This document shows, in pieces, positions 46,100 through 57,556 of a DNA stretch of 64,000 bases. Below the pieces are notes generated by a model, which saw only the letters and a list, made by a program, of their open reading frames with translations, was not told the DNA's origin and did not search any database. Position 1 is the stretch's first letter. Each line of letters starts with the position of its first letter. The position numbers and the translations under genes are program-made. Source of the stretch: Lotus japonicus (Eukaryota > Streptophyta > Magnoliopsida > Fabales > Fabaceae); assembly GCF_012489685.1 (NCBI RefSeq), contig NC_080042.1, positions 11,794,150-11,858,149 on the forward strand, given 5' to 3'.

Positions 46100-47909
46100 A
46101 ATCTTACTCTACTGATGCCTCCAAGATTAACTTCACCTTCAGGTTCAAGTTTTGGATCTTGGGACATATGCCTTTCTCCCGTCATGTGTTGCCTGCATCC
46201 ACTGTCCAGGTTCCATGGTTGGAGTTTCGATGGACCTATTGAAGATATCTGCAACATATATAATCTTATCCCTAGGTACCCACTTTCTGGGTCCTTTCTT
46301 GTTAGTTAGCCCAGAAGTTCTGACAACTTTGGGTCATTCAACAGGATAATATAAAGGAATTTGAGCATGATATTTTGACATTGAGAAAGTTCCTTTCTTA
46401 AGAGATGATGGAGCAACTTCAGAAGGTTTAGAATGACCAATGTCATATATTCCATTTCTGCTTACGCCATAGATCATTGAAGCCATTAAGCTTCTGTCTA
46501 CGCTTTTAGCCAGGAATCTTTGAAAAGACTTTTCATACTTAGATTCATTTCTACAATCAGAGGCATCACAAGCAACTATATCTTCTAACTTAGCAATCTG
46601 GTTCTTAAGCACAGAGTTAGAATTTACCAAAGCATGATTATCATTTTTCAAATCAGAAATAATTTTCTCATGTTCAGAAGGAGTCTTGGAAACAACAGAT
46701 AAGTCCTTTTTCAACTTTTTATGCTTAGACAATAAAGAGTTATACTTATCCATGATATCAGACAAAGCATGTTTTAGTTCAGAGGTTGAGAAAGAAGCGA
46801 ATACCTCATTTTCATCGTCTGAGGTAGGATCTCCTTCTGATGCTGAGTCAGAGTCAACAGCATCCTTGGACTCTGCTCCTTTGTCTTTGACAATAGCCAT
46901 GAGTCCTTGAACTTCACCATCAGAGTCAACATCCTCTGACTCTGATTCATCGAATGTCACCATCAGACTCTTCTTGGTCTTGAAGTGCTTCTTTGGCTTC
47001 TTGTCTTTCTTCAACTTTGGACAATCACTTTTGTAGTGCCCAGATTCTTTGCACTCAAAACATGTGACTTCCTTGATTGAAGACTTCTTCTGGCCTGAGG
47101 ACTCATACTTTCCTTTTGCCTTTCCAGAGCCTTTGAACTTGCTCTGCCTGTGCTTCCAGATGCGGTTGAGTCTCTTGGAGATCAGAGTCAGCTCATCTTC
47201 ATCAGAATCTTCTGATGCTTCTTCAGATTCTTCTTCTTCAGCTTGAAGAGCCTTTGACTTCTCAACCTTAGCCTTTTCAGATTTGGATTTCCAGGCTATA
47301 GACTTCTTCTTCTGATCCTGATGTTCAGCACGCTTTAGTTCATGACACTTTAGTATGCTTATGAGTTCTTCCAAACTCATCTGCTCAACATTTCTAGTTA
47401 GCTCCAAGGAAGTTATCAAAGGCATCCAGCTTTCAGGAAGACCTCTAAGGATCCTCATGACATGATCAGCAGCGGTGTAGCTTTTGTTGAGGGGTCTTAT
47501 TCCAGCAATAATCAACTGGAATCTGGAAAACATATCCTCAATGGATTCGTCAGGTTCCATTTGGAAGGATTCATACTGCTTGATCAAAGACAACGCCTTT
47601 GTCTCTTTCACCTTTTTGTTTCCTTCATGTGTCGTCTTCATATGAAATGACACTTTGCAGAATAGCTCTTGATCTGTGATGATCTCTGAACTCCTTCTTT
47701 TGATCTTCACTCATCTTCTTCCTTGGGATCTTTACACCATGTTCATCGACAGGAGGGGTGTAGCCATCAACAACAAAGTCCCAGAGATCAGGATCAAAGC
47801 CAAGAAAGAAGCTTTTGATTCTGTCTTTCCAGAAATCAAATCTCTGACCATCAAAGATAGGTGGTCTTGCACTATATTGATATTTGCTTGTAGTAGTGGT
47901 GGAATCCAT
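46100..47909 (-). pseudogene. Copia gag with broken N-terminal part and protease scrap
   Basis: gag starts at ATG 47909 (PPIFDGQRFDFWKDRIKSFF), and breaks by a frame change near 47650, probably after a small deletion, because the normal gag segment between HHRSRAILQS and THEGNKK is too short. From there to 46334 a single frame holds the UBN2-like region, Lys/Glu-rich coil, CCHC knuckle CFECKESGHYKSDC (about 47060) and long acidic linker. A protease remnant with LDSGCRQHMTG lies at about 46195, then a different frame (46063-45806) encodes an unplaced acidic tail. No pol core follows. The first segment (PPIFDGQRFDFW) differs from the gag of the 23343 element, so this is another Sirevirus subfamily. 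Confidence 0.8.
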
Positions 47910-47970
47910 GAGTTTTTCACACTGGCCCGGATCTACTGAACACTGTTAAGTGTGGTAATCAGAACTTGCG

Positions 47971-47983
47971 CTCTGATACCAAT
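47971..47983 (-). promoter_or_regulatory. Primer-binding site of the gag-only copia element
   Basis: On the minus strand TTGGTATCAGAGC follows the 5' LTR almost directly. It is a perfect match to the tRNA-iMet-type site of copia elements. Confidence 0.85.
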
Positions 47984-49288
47984 TGAAGGTGTGAAAAACG
48001 ACTAGAAGGGGGGGTTGAATAGCGTTTTTAATATAAAAACTTTCCCCTTAAGATTTAAAGTAAATCTTTTCGGTTTCTCTAAGATAGATGGTGCAGCGGA
48101 TAAAGATAGAGAGAAGAGAAAAGCACACAAGTATTTTATCCTGGTTCACTTGATAAATCCCTCAAGCTAATCCAGTCCACCCGTTAAGGTGATTTCTTCC
48201 TTCTTAGAATGAAGGCAATCCACTAATCAGATAATTGTTACAACTGCACTTGAAACCTACAAGTGACTAACAATACACTGACTTAGCTATCACTAAGATT
48301 CACTCTCTTAGTCTTCTCTAGGATCCGATCAACCTTGATCTCCTAAAGGAATCACCACTAAGATTCACTCTCTTAGTCTTCTTAAGGATACTGACCTACC
48401 CGGTCCCTTAAGGAAAATCAAACAACTGTTTGAGGTTGGTGTTTACAAAGGTTTGCTTCTAAATAAGCTGAGTGTAAACTAAATAAGAACAGATGAAGAA
48501 AGTAGAGGCTTGAATCTTTTCTTGTATTGCAGCTCTTGATCTCTCTCTTTTCTTTCTTCTTTTTCTTCAGCCTTTTATAGTCCAAGGTGCAAAGGATATT
48601 TCTGTTGAGAGAATATGACCGTTGGAGGGCATTTCTGGAACTTCCAGAACCTGCTGTGGCTGAACCTTGGTAGGTAGGCTTGTCAGAATAGTACACTGCT
48701 CTTGTACTTCTTGATAGAGACATTTGCCTTTAACCAATGACTTCTGATCAGAGTTATGCTTCGTGTTGGAACTTGTGAAGCTTGGTGATCAGAGTCAGAG
48801 GGATGCTTGGATCCTCTGACCTTCGTAACTTCTGCTTCTGGACCTTCAGAGCTTCTGGACCTTCAGAGCCTCTGGTCCCTCAGAGCTTCTGGTCTTCAGA
48901 TCTTCTGATCCTCAGATCTTCAGATCCTCTGATCCTCAGATCCTCTGATCTTCAGATCCTCTGATCCTCAGATCCTCTGATCCTCAGATCCTCAGATCGT
49001 CAGATCCTCTGATCCTCAGATCCTCTGATCTTCAGATCCTCAGATCCTCAGATCCTCTTATCTTCAGATCTTCTGATCTTCAGATCCTCTGATCCTCAGA
49101 TCCTCTGATCTTCAGATCCTCTGATCTTCAGAACTTCTGACGAATATATCTTCTGGTGTCAGAATCAGAACCTGTTTGTCAAAACACTCAAGACAAACAT
49201 TAGAGTATCATAGTTGTTCATCCACAAATAAATACTTGTTATCATCAAAACATAGAGTTGTACCACATGACCAAATCTTGATCTTACA
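47984..49288 (-). repeat. 5' LTR of the gag-only copia element
   Basis: Same length as the other LTR. I find one substitution outside the repeat array (an A/G difference near 48110, versus 44294), and two 16-bp repeat-unit differences of opposite sign inside the arrays, which cancel out in length. Confidence 0.92.
48866..49128 (+). repeat. 16-bp tandem array, LTR copy 2
   Basis: Same array in the other LTR. It has one extra unit in its first half and one fewer in its second half relative to 45050-45312, and the same total length. Confidence 0.9.
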
Positions 49289-49293
49289 AGGAG

Positions 49294-49455
49294 TACCAAT
49301 TGTAAAGGACTCTTAGCTCATTTGAGAAATAACAAACTTGAAATTCAGTTACACTCTCTCTCTAAGCGGTTACGCTCTCATTCTCTCTAGGAATCTCACA
49401 TCACATTCCTTGCAGCTTAGGTACTATACCTCATCTCAATGTTTATGATGGAACA
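49294..49455 (+). repeat. 5' LTR of gypsy element B, second half
   Basis: Continues the LTR interrupted at 44167 and ends GATGGAACA. The first half is 44010-44167. In this LTR the TATA box is lost: the 3' copy has CTATAAATAGG (56718-56728) where this one has CTAAAAATAG (about 44150-44159), so transcription from the 5' LTR is probably impaired. Confidence 0.85.
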
Positions 49456-49457
49456 TT

Positions 49458-49475
49458 TGGCGCCGTCTGTGGAGA
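49458..49475 (+). promoter_or_regulatory. Primer-binding site of gypsy element B
   Basis: TGGCGCCGTCTGTGGAGA starts two bases after the 5' LTR. TGGCGCCGTC... is the usual type of primer site of Tat/Athila-like plant gypsy elements, complementary to the 3' end of a tRNA ending GGCGCCA. Confidence 0.75.
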
Positions 49476-49835
49476 ACGATAGATTTTGATTCCCGGACTA
49501 CGTGGCTTGCAATTTGGTTTAGAAAAATTCGGTTTTCTGTGAGGTTTTCTGCGATTTGAAGATTTTTGGTCTAATTTTTGGTTCATCAATGGAGCTTGAT
49601 GGAATTGTTTCGCCAACGGTATAGCGAGGAACCGGAGGGGAGCCACGTGTCTTCCCCGCGCACCGCAAGGCTGGGTAGACATCACCGTGCGGAGGCGCGC
49701 CGAGCACTGAGCGGCGATTTAAGACTGCAAAATGAGTGTTTGCAGGAGCAATTGGAATACTATCACCTTAAGTAGTGGAATGAGGAGGAGAAGAAGGCGG
49801 AGGCTGTTGCGGAGGTTGAGACGTTCTCGGCAGCG

Positions 49836-52086
49836 GTGCGAGAGGTGGCCATACCAGACGGCATGACATACCTCGTGTTGGAGACGTACGACGGACGAAC
49901 TAATCCGCAAGATAATCTGCTACGTTTCAATGTGAAGATGGCGATAATCGCGGTTTCTGATGCAGTAAAGTGTAGAATGCTTCCGTCCACATTCCGAGGC
50001 GCAACAATGACCTGGTTTATGGCCTTGCCACAGGGATCCATAAAGAAGTTCCGCGACTTTGCGTCGAAATTCCTGGGCCAGTTCTCTGCCGGCGAGGTCG
50101 AGGATCTGTTTCAGATTCGGCAGGCGGAGCGAGAGACGTTGAAGCAGTACGTGGAACGGTACAGCGCCGCGTCCGCAAGATTTGAAGAGGCGGAACCTCG
50201 GACATGCGTATGAGCTTTTAAGAGCGGATTGTCGTTAGGAAAAATGAGCTGCGAGCTGAGTAGGAAACCAGCGCGCTCGATGACAGAGGTACGCACCCGA
50301 GCCAGAGATTACATCATGGAAGAAGAAGACGGCGCATGTAAGAGGAAACGGTTGAAGGCGGCAAAGGTGTCGCTGGCGAGGAAACGGATACAAGACAAGG
50401 AAGCAAGTGATATGCTGAAGGTTAAGGAAGTTGGCCAATTAATTAAAGAATTCAGGGGAAAGCGTTCTCGGCGGGCAACTAACTTTCGTCAACGAAAAGG
50501 GCCAGAAGAAAGCGCGGGGGATGAATCGGAAAAGTCACTCCTGGAGGCGACGGTTGAGGAAACAGGCGAGGATGGCGAGTACGGAATTGACCCCTGGCAC
50601 GACGTCAAGGGCCGGTCCAAGTTGTGTGAATATCACAACTTGGGGAGTCATAACACCAGTGAATGTTTATCTCTGAAGGGCCAAATTAGGCGGTTGATCA
50701 AGGCAAGGCAACCACGGGTTGCAGGACATGGGTTGTACAACGACAACATGAAGCGAGCGCCAAATGCGGAAGGCAAGAAGATAAATATGGCGAGAGGAAA
50801 GGAAGCAAAGGAAGACATTGACGACAGGGGTGGAGCGATAGCGAGAGCGGTTAATGCAATCACAGGGGGCCCTTACGGCGACAACGTCACATCAGCTGCA
50901 AGGGAAAAACGGGAAGAGGCGGGGGCATCGGTCCAAGGATATCCAACTCCATTTGGGTGCCAACATCCAGATATAATAGTATTATCAGCAGATTTTGAGG
51001 GAATCAGGGGCCATACAAACGATCCGTTAGTGGTAGTGGTAAGAATTAATGGGTTCAATGTGAAGAGGGTGCTCTTGGACCAAGTCAGCTCAACAAATAT
51101 CATCTATGGGGACGCGTTCGGACAGTTGGGGCAGACAGACAAGGATTTGATGCCATACACAGGAAACCTGGTGGGTTTCTCGGGAAAGCATGTTCAGGTA
51201 TGCGGCTATGTGGAGTTGGACACAGTTTTTGGAGTGGGTGAGGACGCCGAGCTCCTAAGGGTATGGTATCTGGTCATACGGGTTGTAGCGGTTTATAGCG
51301 TAATCATAGGACGAAACACTTTAAATCGCATCCATGCAGTAAAATCCACGACCCACCTCGCGACAAAGTATCCACTGCTCTGCGGAAGGAAAGGGAAAAT
51401 AGCGGAAGAACAAGAAGAGGCGAGGAAATGCTACAACAGTAGCCTTAACTTGAATGGAAAGAGAGGAGCCGGCGGCGGACACAGGTGTCATAAGGTTAAG
51501 ATAGCTGAAGGCGGGCAAGAGCGTCCAGCTACACAGAGCCAGAGCCACGTGGGCAAACGAGAAAGGCAGGGCAGCAAAAAGGCGAATAAGACGAAGAGAG
51601 AGGGAAGTCAAGGCGAGGGAACCCGGAAGGCAGGACAAGGCGGATTGATTCCTTACTCATACAGATAGCGAGCGGTATGGCGAGAGCTGGGACATGGATG
51701 CAACCAGTAGACGCGTTCTGGCGATTGAGCCTAGGCTCACCCCTGAGCAGGAACGGCGCCTGAGTAAGTTGGTAGAGGACAACATTGACCTCTTTAACTG
51801 GAAACAAAGGGAAATTACTTCCAGGGGGCTATTCTCAAATAGCTCGCCCGCGCGGAAGGAAGAAGAGAGGGAAGAAGGGGCGGCGTTGAAGGAAGGAAAA
51901 AGGGGAATTCGCCGGCAAGCCGGGACTGAAGGAAAAGGAGAGGTAGAAGGAAAGGGTAGTCAGTTGCAGTGTTGTCAGGATAAGAGGAAATGCGGACAAT
52001 CAGAGGATAGGAGTAAGAGGCCAACGAAATCAGCCCGACGCACCCAGCAGAGCGACAAGGACGGAATACTGGGTATGATACTCTGA
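49836..52086 (+). pseudogene. Gypsy gag and retropepsin, element B
   Basis: gag core (49836-50213): YLVLETYDGRTNPQDNLLRF, then ATMTWFMALP and FASKFLGQFSAGE, typical retrotrans_gag blocks. A stop at 50211 splits it from a 479-aa frame (50229-51668) with a degenerate zinc knuckle (CEYHNLGSHNTSEC, about 50626), the NAITGG linker and the protease. In the protease loop the usual DxGSS reads DQVSS (about 51076), a Gly to Val change next to the catalytic Asp, so activity is doubtful; VIIGRNTLNR is kept. A further frame (51694-52086) has VLAIEPRLTPEQERRL and VEDNIDLFNW, the lead-in to reverse transcriptase, then diverges to low-complexity, Glu/Lys-rich sequence. The upstream gag start (from about 49589) carries stops. 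Confidence 0.85.
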
Positions 52087-53720
52087 TCAAGGGAGCGGTC
52101 GCAAAGTGGGAATATGGCGAGGAAACAACTGAAAAACTAGGACTAAAAATAAAGATGCACTCTTTTTCTCCGACACGAGAGTTTTTTAACGAGGCATCCC
52201 TCGATGTAAAAATTTACAAAAATCAAATACAAAAGGATATTCTCAGCAATACTCCTAATTATTAAACTGAGACGGCAGCCTGGTGGGAAAAATTCCCTGA
52301 AGGTGGCAATCCCAACACGACCTTGATGTCTGGGGATCGCTCCGGAAAGTCCGGCGCTGACCGTAGTCCCTGCAGGCGACGTGTGCAGATAAGCTTCTTA
52401 TCCAAAGAACCTCCCCGAAATATGGGTGAGTCAAGTCTTCCCGAAACGCGGGCGAGCAATTTTAACTCGCCTGAAAGTCTCGGGCAACCTATATGGCCAT
52501 TGGGCCCTGAGAAATTGTAAGACCCCACCTAATAAGGCTGGTGGGGCCACACCTGCTCTTACGGGAAATATGCGTGTGAACAAAAGCCTCGGTCCAATAC
52601 CGAGTGGAAGTCCTAGTTATACATGGCACACTCTCAAAGCTTTAAGCACTGAAAACACGTGCTACGCGACAAGGAAACAAAAGGTGGAATTCATGGCGAT
52701 ACCGCCCGTACTCACGACGGCCCCCTCGCCTCGCCCAATTATGGCGATCAAGGCCGGGTGGCCCCCTCGCCTCGCCCATTTATCTATTCACTCGTTTTCA
52801 TTTTTTCCGTTCATTATTTATCTACTCTCGCATTCATATCAACACACATCTAGAGGCATTTATATATAAAAAAAAATTATTCATAATATTCTTATTACAT
52901 CTTAAAATGGAGGATTTTTACTCATAAACCTACATTGATGACGAAACTCTGTTTTTTCAAGCTCTAGGCGGTGCTGTTCGTCCTCCAACTGGACCAAACT
53001 CTGTCGAGCCTCCTGCCTCTCAGGACTTTCCGCCGCGGTTTTCAGTAAAGCCCCCGCCGCTCGATTATCGGCAAAAGTGTCGAGCTCCCGCTGGAACAAA
53101 CCCTGGAGCTCCTCCACAAATGCAAGGAACCTTCTGAGTTTGTTGTCCATCTCGGGGATTAGACCCATGCCCAACAACTGATTGGTCAATTGGTAGACAC
53201 TAGGATCCTCTGGGTGCCTAACGTTGATATAGAGGTCCTCATCAAAAGCTTTTTTTCCTCAGCTCGCTAATACAACTTTCGAAGGGTGCTATTGTGATGT
53301 TTGAGTCAGGAAACAGATGAGTTGTGAAGACTGTTATGAGTTAACAGCCATTTATACACTAAGTTTAGTCTCCAGGAGTTATTGCCAAGGCAGTTTCTCG
53401 ATGAGATTTCCTTGAGAAATGGTGCAGCTCACAATAAAGTCATAAGTATTCCTGGCCGGTGGCCAATGGTAACCTTCTGTTGAAATCTGGGAAAGAGGCG
53501 TTTCAAGTACAAGGGTTAAGACTCCAAAGGAAGGGAGACTCGCACGGTTCACAGCCTAGAACTCTGCGGTGAAAGCGTCGGCGGGGAAGGGAAGAAGGGT
53601 TACTAAAAAAAAAACGTCAAATGAAACGTAGCAAGACAGAGCACAACCGAAACCTAGAATTTGCATTAAAAGATAGACCACGAAAAATAGATCGTAATTA
53701 CAAAATCAACCTAAAAACCG
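52087..53720 (+). other. Conserved non-coding stretch of gypsy element B
   Basis: Holds no reverse transcriptase, RNase H or integrase. About 52150-52650 matches 10880-10430 of element A in reverse, including the GATATTCTCAGCAATACTCC block and the CCCCGAAATATGGG block. A run of AT-rich sequence with AAAAAAAAATTATTC lies at 52865-52885, and the remainder (52900-53720) has no clear ORF. Confidence 0.5.
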
Positions 53721-55850
53721 CTAACTTTCTTTGTTTCCTTCTACATCTTCTTCATTCAGGAAACGGTCGACGACAAAGCCTGGGGGATCGTCGATACCAA
53801 CCAACCCAGTGAGGGTAAATTTCTTGAATGCTCCCATTTGGTGAAGATCGATCTGGGGATAGAGGTGCTGAACTTGGGCTTTGGCGAGGAAAAAGTCACA
53901 GCCGCGCTAAAAAACGGCGGAAGCAGCGGCGTCTGACCTCATTCTTTCCTCCAAGGCCTTTGCGTCCAGCTGAGCTTGTGTCCTCATCGTGGATAAAGCT
54001 TCATCCTTCTTTGCCAGTTCAGCACGAATGTGTTCGAGTTCAGTCTCGATTGAAGAAAGGGCTTGATCCTTGGAGGCCACCAGATCCACTTTTGCTTCAG
54101 ATTCCTCCTGAGCCTCCTGCTGAAGCTTCGCAAGGGCCTTCTCGAAATCAGAGATTTTTCTGTCTCGGAACTCCAGGCTGACTTCAGCACGACTAGTTTG
54201 TTCGGCCAACTCTTTGGCAAACGAGGTCTCCTTGGCATTTAGTTGGGCGAGGAACGCCTTACGCTCCTCAACAAATCCAGCGTTGAGGGCGCGAAGGTGC
54301 GCTACCTCTGATCGCAACACCTCGGCATCCTGGGCGGACCGCTTATAATGATGAAAAGCGTTGAACGCCGTCGCCAATGCGCCTTCTGAAACCCTGTCCA
54401 AGCCTTGCTGCTTGACCACTTCATCCATCCTCGCAATTTGCGCTGGCGTCAGGGACAGGGAATATGGAGGCTCTCGATTTGCAAAGCCCTGGGCGGGGCG
54501 GGGCTATGATTGGGCGATGAAGCACTAGCCGATGGCATTGAGTTTTGACCATGAGGCGGTAGGATAACTTTCGCACTAAGGGGAGGCTTGTCGACGGAAT
54601 CACCCCGGGCGCGAGGCAAGGAAACCAGAGTCGCCAGTGAAGGCTCGCCGGGCTGGTTCGGCTTGGGAGTCTCTTAGGCCCGTGAAAAGCTACGGAGATG
54701 ACATGAGTTCTTTCCCCGCCGGAAGATGTTGTAGCGACCGCGGAGTGCGGTCTCTTTGGGGAAGGGCGAGAGGCCTCTTCCCACTCACTTTTAACAAGGA
54801 CGTTTTGTCGCCTTTCAGGTTAACTCGGGGGGGGGGGGGGGGGACGAGACATTTCCTTTATTCTCAAATGCGGTCAAAAGGCCCTCGCTGACTTGGCGTA
54901 CTTTTCCTAAAGCAAAGAGCGGAAGGGGTAAGCTAGCAGAAAGCGGGAAAGACGTAGTAGGTAGTGAGAAAATATTTACCGATTACACGAGTGCAGTCTA
55001 AAACCGAGAGTCTAGCCAGGAAGCTGATGACAGTTTTGTCCTCAGGGGTTAAGGAATCTTCAGGTGGGTCAATCACTTGGAGCACCTCTTAGGTCCAGTA
55101 GAGGGGGAATTGAACGTGTCGTCCCTATGGGTAAAAACCTCAGGATACTCATGAGACACCACAACCCTGAAGAACTTTTGAGCCAAATCGACAGCAATGT
55201 CGAGCCAAAAAGGGTTGAAGCGCTGACGTCTGGGTCTAGCTTCCAGGGAAACCCAGTTACGTGGCGCGACGGCTGGGCGGACACACGAATGAAATAGAAG
55301 AAGTGGGAGAATTCAGGCTCTTGCTGAATCACGTCGCAGAGGATTTCAAAGCATCGTAGGAAAGCCTAATTGTTGGGGTGAAGTTGGCTGGGAGCGACAT
55401 TGATGCTATGAAGCACGGAGCATATGAAGGGGGAAAAGGGAAACCTAATTCCCAAACTGGTGAACATGTATCCATACACATAGAAGAAGTGGGGAACACC
55501 CACGTGGTTGTCTTGGGGACGGAGCCAAGGACGTTCGGTGGTTGTGCACACGCCGTGACTCATAAGGTTGTCAAGAGGTTTCTCATGGCAAAACCCACCG
55601 GATTCCGAAGAAAACTTCGGAAATGGATGACCACTGATCCAAGCTGGATGGTTGGTTGGGCATCGTCCCGGCGGGGACCGGCAAGGATTCCCAGGTTGGC
55701 AACGATGTCCTTTTCTTCAAGCGGAGCTCCCCCTGGGGGGGGCAGATCAACAGGAGGAACGCACCGTGTGGGGGTGGCGACAGTGACGTCGCGTTTGGGG
55801 TTTTCGGTACGGCGTTTCTATGTTATTACAAAAAGGGGTATAAGAAGTAG
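53721..55850 (-). pseudogene. Antisense gene of gypsy element B (mobile-domain + coiled coil)
   Basis: Minus-strand counterpart of 4072-10222. From its 5' side: an RCVPPVDLPPP-type Pro-rich segment (about 55770), the HFFYVYGYMFTSLGIRFPF and HFFYFIRVSAQPS blocks (about 55480 and 55300), a damaged linker with GC-rich runs, then an open coiled coil from 54428 (QGLDRVSEGALATAF) to 53907 and a conserved tail after one TAG (MGAFKKFTLTGLVG), ending TAG 53721. Several frameshifts lie between 55850 and 55000. The coiled-coil part is open for 173 codons. The matching TATA box is at 55997-56003. Families of this type are annotated as gypsy-associated transposase-like or plant mobile domain proteins; the function is unknown. 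Confidence 0.7.
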
Positions 55851-56576
55851 GGATCACCTTAACATTGTGGAGATCTGCCGGAAGGAAGGGCGGCGCGTGG
55901 GAAGCTATGAAAGTAAAAACAGTGGTTTGCAGAGAAAACTGTGGTTTGTAGAGGGGGATTAGCACGTCGGAGGTTAAGGGATAAGTGGAAAAACATCTTT
56001 ATAAGCAAAAGGTGATGATTAAGGAGAACGTGTGAAGGGACGTTGAGGGCGGTTGTTGAAAAATATGGAGGAAAGGTGGAAGATCGTGTCCCATAACAAC
56101 GGGAGGAATGATTGCAGTTGCGGGATTTCGGGAGTGGGAATGACTCAGTGAGTGGAAATTGTGAACGGTTGAAGATAATTGGCCCAGTATCCAAAACTGG
56201 CAGGCTTTTTGAGGATTCGAGGGGACGTTTCAGGGGAGCAGTTGAGATTTTGCAGACCTAGGCTGCCACGTGTCGTAGGCCCAAAGGCATCAAGGTCTCA
56301 AGGTGCAAGACGCGTGCGTGGCCACGACGGGGCGGGCAAATCACGTGTCATCGCCACAAGCTGGCTTATGGACTCAAGCCGCCACTGGACTCAAGTCGCC
56401 AAGGGAACGTGACGATGCGTTCAAAATTTTAAATTTTTAGACTTTAGATTACCAAGCCATGTTTGCAATTTCTCTTTACTTTCGTGCCTTATGTTTAACA
56501 TTAGTTAGTTTCTTACGTCCATCGCCTTGTCTCTTTTGTTTAAAGACACACTTAGCTCTCATGCTTTGGTGTCTTG

Positions 56577-56896
56577 TGGACTGGGCGAGACCCCAGGGTT
56601 CCTCGCCCAGGGACGCTGGCTTAAGGCGAGGAGCGCATCAGGGACATGGGCCTTTGTCCCGGAGGCCCAACTGGCCCATTAGGATGATTTAGAGGCGCTA
56701 GGCCCAACTCCCCCAACTATAAATAGGGGAGGAGTACCAATTGTAATGGACTCTTATCTCATTTGAGAAATAACAAACTTGAAATTCAGTTACACTCTCT
56801 CTCTAAGCGGTTACGCTCTCATTCTCTATAGGAATTTCACATCACGTTCCTTGCACCTTAGGTACTATACCTCATCTCAATGTTCATGATGGAACA
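56577..56896 (+). repeat. 3' LTR of gypsy element B
   Basis: 320 bp, TGGACTGGG...GATGGAACA, with TATAAATA at 56719-56726 and the CGCTTAGAG-complement block. Followed by the duplicated target ctagc. Confidence 0.88.
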
Positions 56897-57556
56897 CTAG
56901 CTGAAAGCTGAAAGCTGATAAGCTAGCTGAAAGCTAAAAAGCTACGTAATTAGAACAAAAGTGTTTGGTAAAACTAGCTGTTGAACAAAGCTGAAATTGT
57001 AAAATGACATAAAAGGACATACTTGTATAATTATTTTTATATTTAACATTACTTTATTTTCACATTAATACCTATATGATATTAATATTAAAATTATTAT
57101 AAACATTTTAATTTCACTCAAGTTATTTATCATCTTAAAAATATAATATTAATTTTTACTTATTTAATTTTCTATATTTTTATTGATTTAAATAGAATAA
57201 AACAAATAATTTGTAATTTATAATATAAAATTATTTATTTTATTTTAAAGTAGTAGTTATTTGTGTCCGGGAACGGTGTGTATATGAAATAAGTGTGATA
57301 ATTGATAAGTAAATAAGTTTAGTAAAAAACAAATAAGGCGAGTTCAAAAAAAAAAGGCTAAATTAAACGTGAAATTTTAATAAAATAATAAGGATAAAAA
57401 TGAGAATATATTTAATAAGCTATAAGCTTTAAGCTTTAAGCTACTGAAATAAGCTCCTTCACCAAACATTTTTATAGAGGTTTTTAAGCTATTCAAATAA
57501 GCTTTAAGCTAGTTAAAGAAGCTATAAGCTAGCTGAAATGGCATGCCAAACATAGC

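Larger units (their letters stand above)
44168..49288 (-). mobile_element. Young gag-only Sirevirus-type copia element
   Basis: 5,121 bp, on the minus strand, inserted in the 5' LTR of gypsy B with a perfect 5-bp duplication aggag (44163-44167, 49289-49293). LTRs 44168-45472 and 47984-49288 are each 1,305 bp and nearly identical. Only gag and a scrap of protease lie between them; integrase, reverse transcriptase and RNase H are absent. The primer site and polypurine tract are intact, so the element keeps the cis signals but must borrow proteins from an autonomous relative. Confidence 0.92.
44010..56896 (+). mobile_element. Non-autonomous Ty3/gypsy element B (Tat-like), complete
   Basis: LTRs of 320 bp: the 5' LTR is split (44010-44167 and 49294-49455) by a copia insertion; the 3' LTR is 56577-56896. 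Perfect 5-bp duplication ctagc (44005-44009, 56897-56901). Order: 5' LTR, primer site, gag and protease (+), a conserved non-coding stretch without pol, an antisense gene (minus strand), 3' LTR. The LTRs differ at about 16 of 320 positions (5%), so it is older than both copia insertions. No purine tract is evident just upstream of the 3' LTR. It shares this architecture with element A. Confidence 0.88.
43958..57556. mobile_element. TIR element (~0.7 kb) split by gypsy element B
   Basis: Ends GGCTATGTTTGGCA (43958) and TGCCAAACATAGCC (57543-57556), each flanked by TTAA. The remaining arms (43958-44009 and 56902-57556) are rich in AGCTAGCTGAAAGCT words and, removing the gypsy element, amount to about 707 bp. 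It is a non-coding MITE; the superfamily is uncertain (hAT-like words, but TTAA flanks). Confidence 0.65.

Noticed and set aside
54830..54843. G-homopolymer run within the antisense gene
   Set aside because: Fourteen G in a row is more likely an assembly or polymerase slippage artefact than a functional element.
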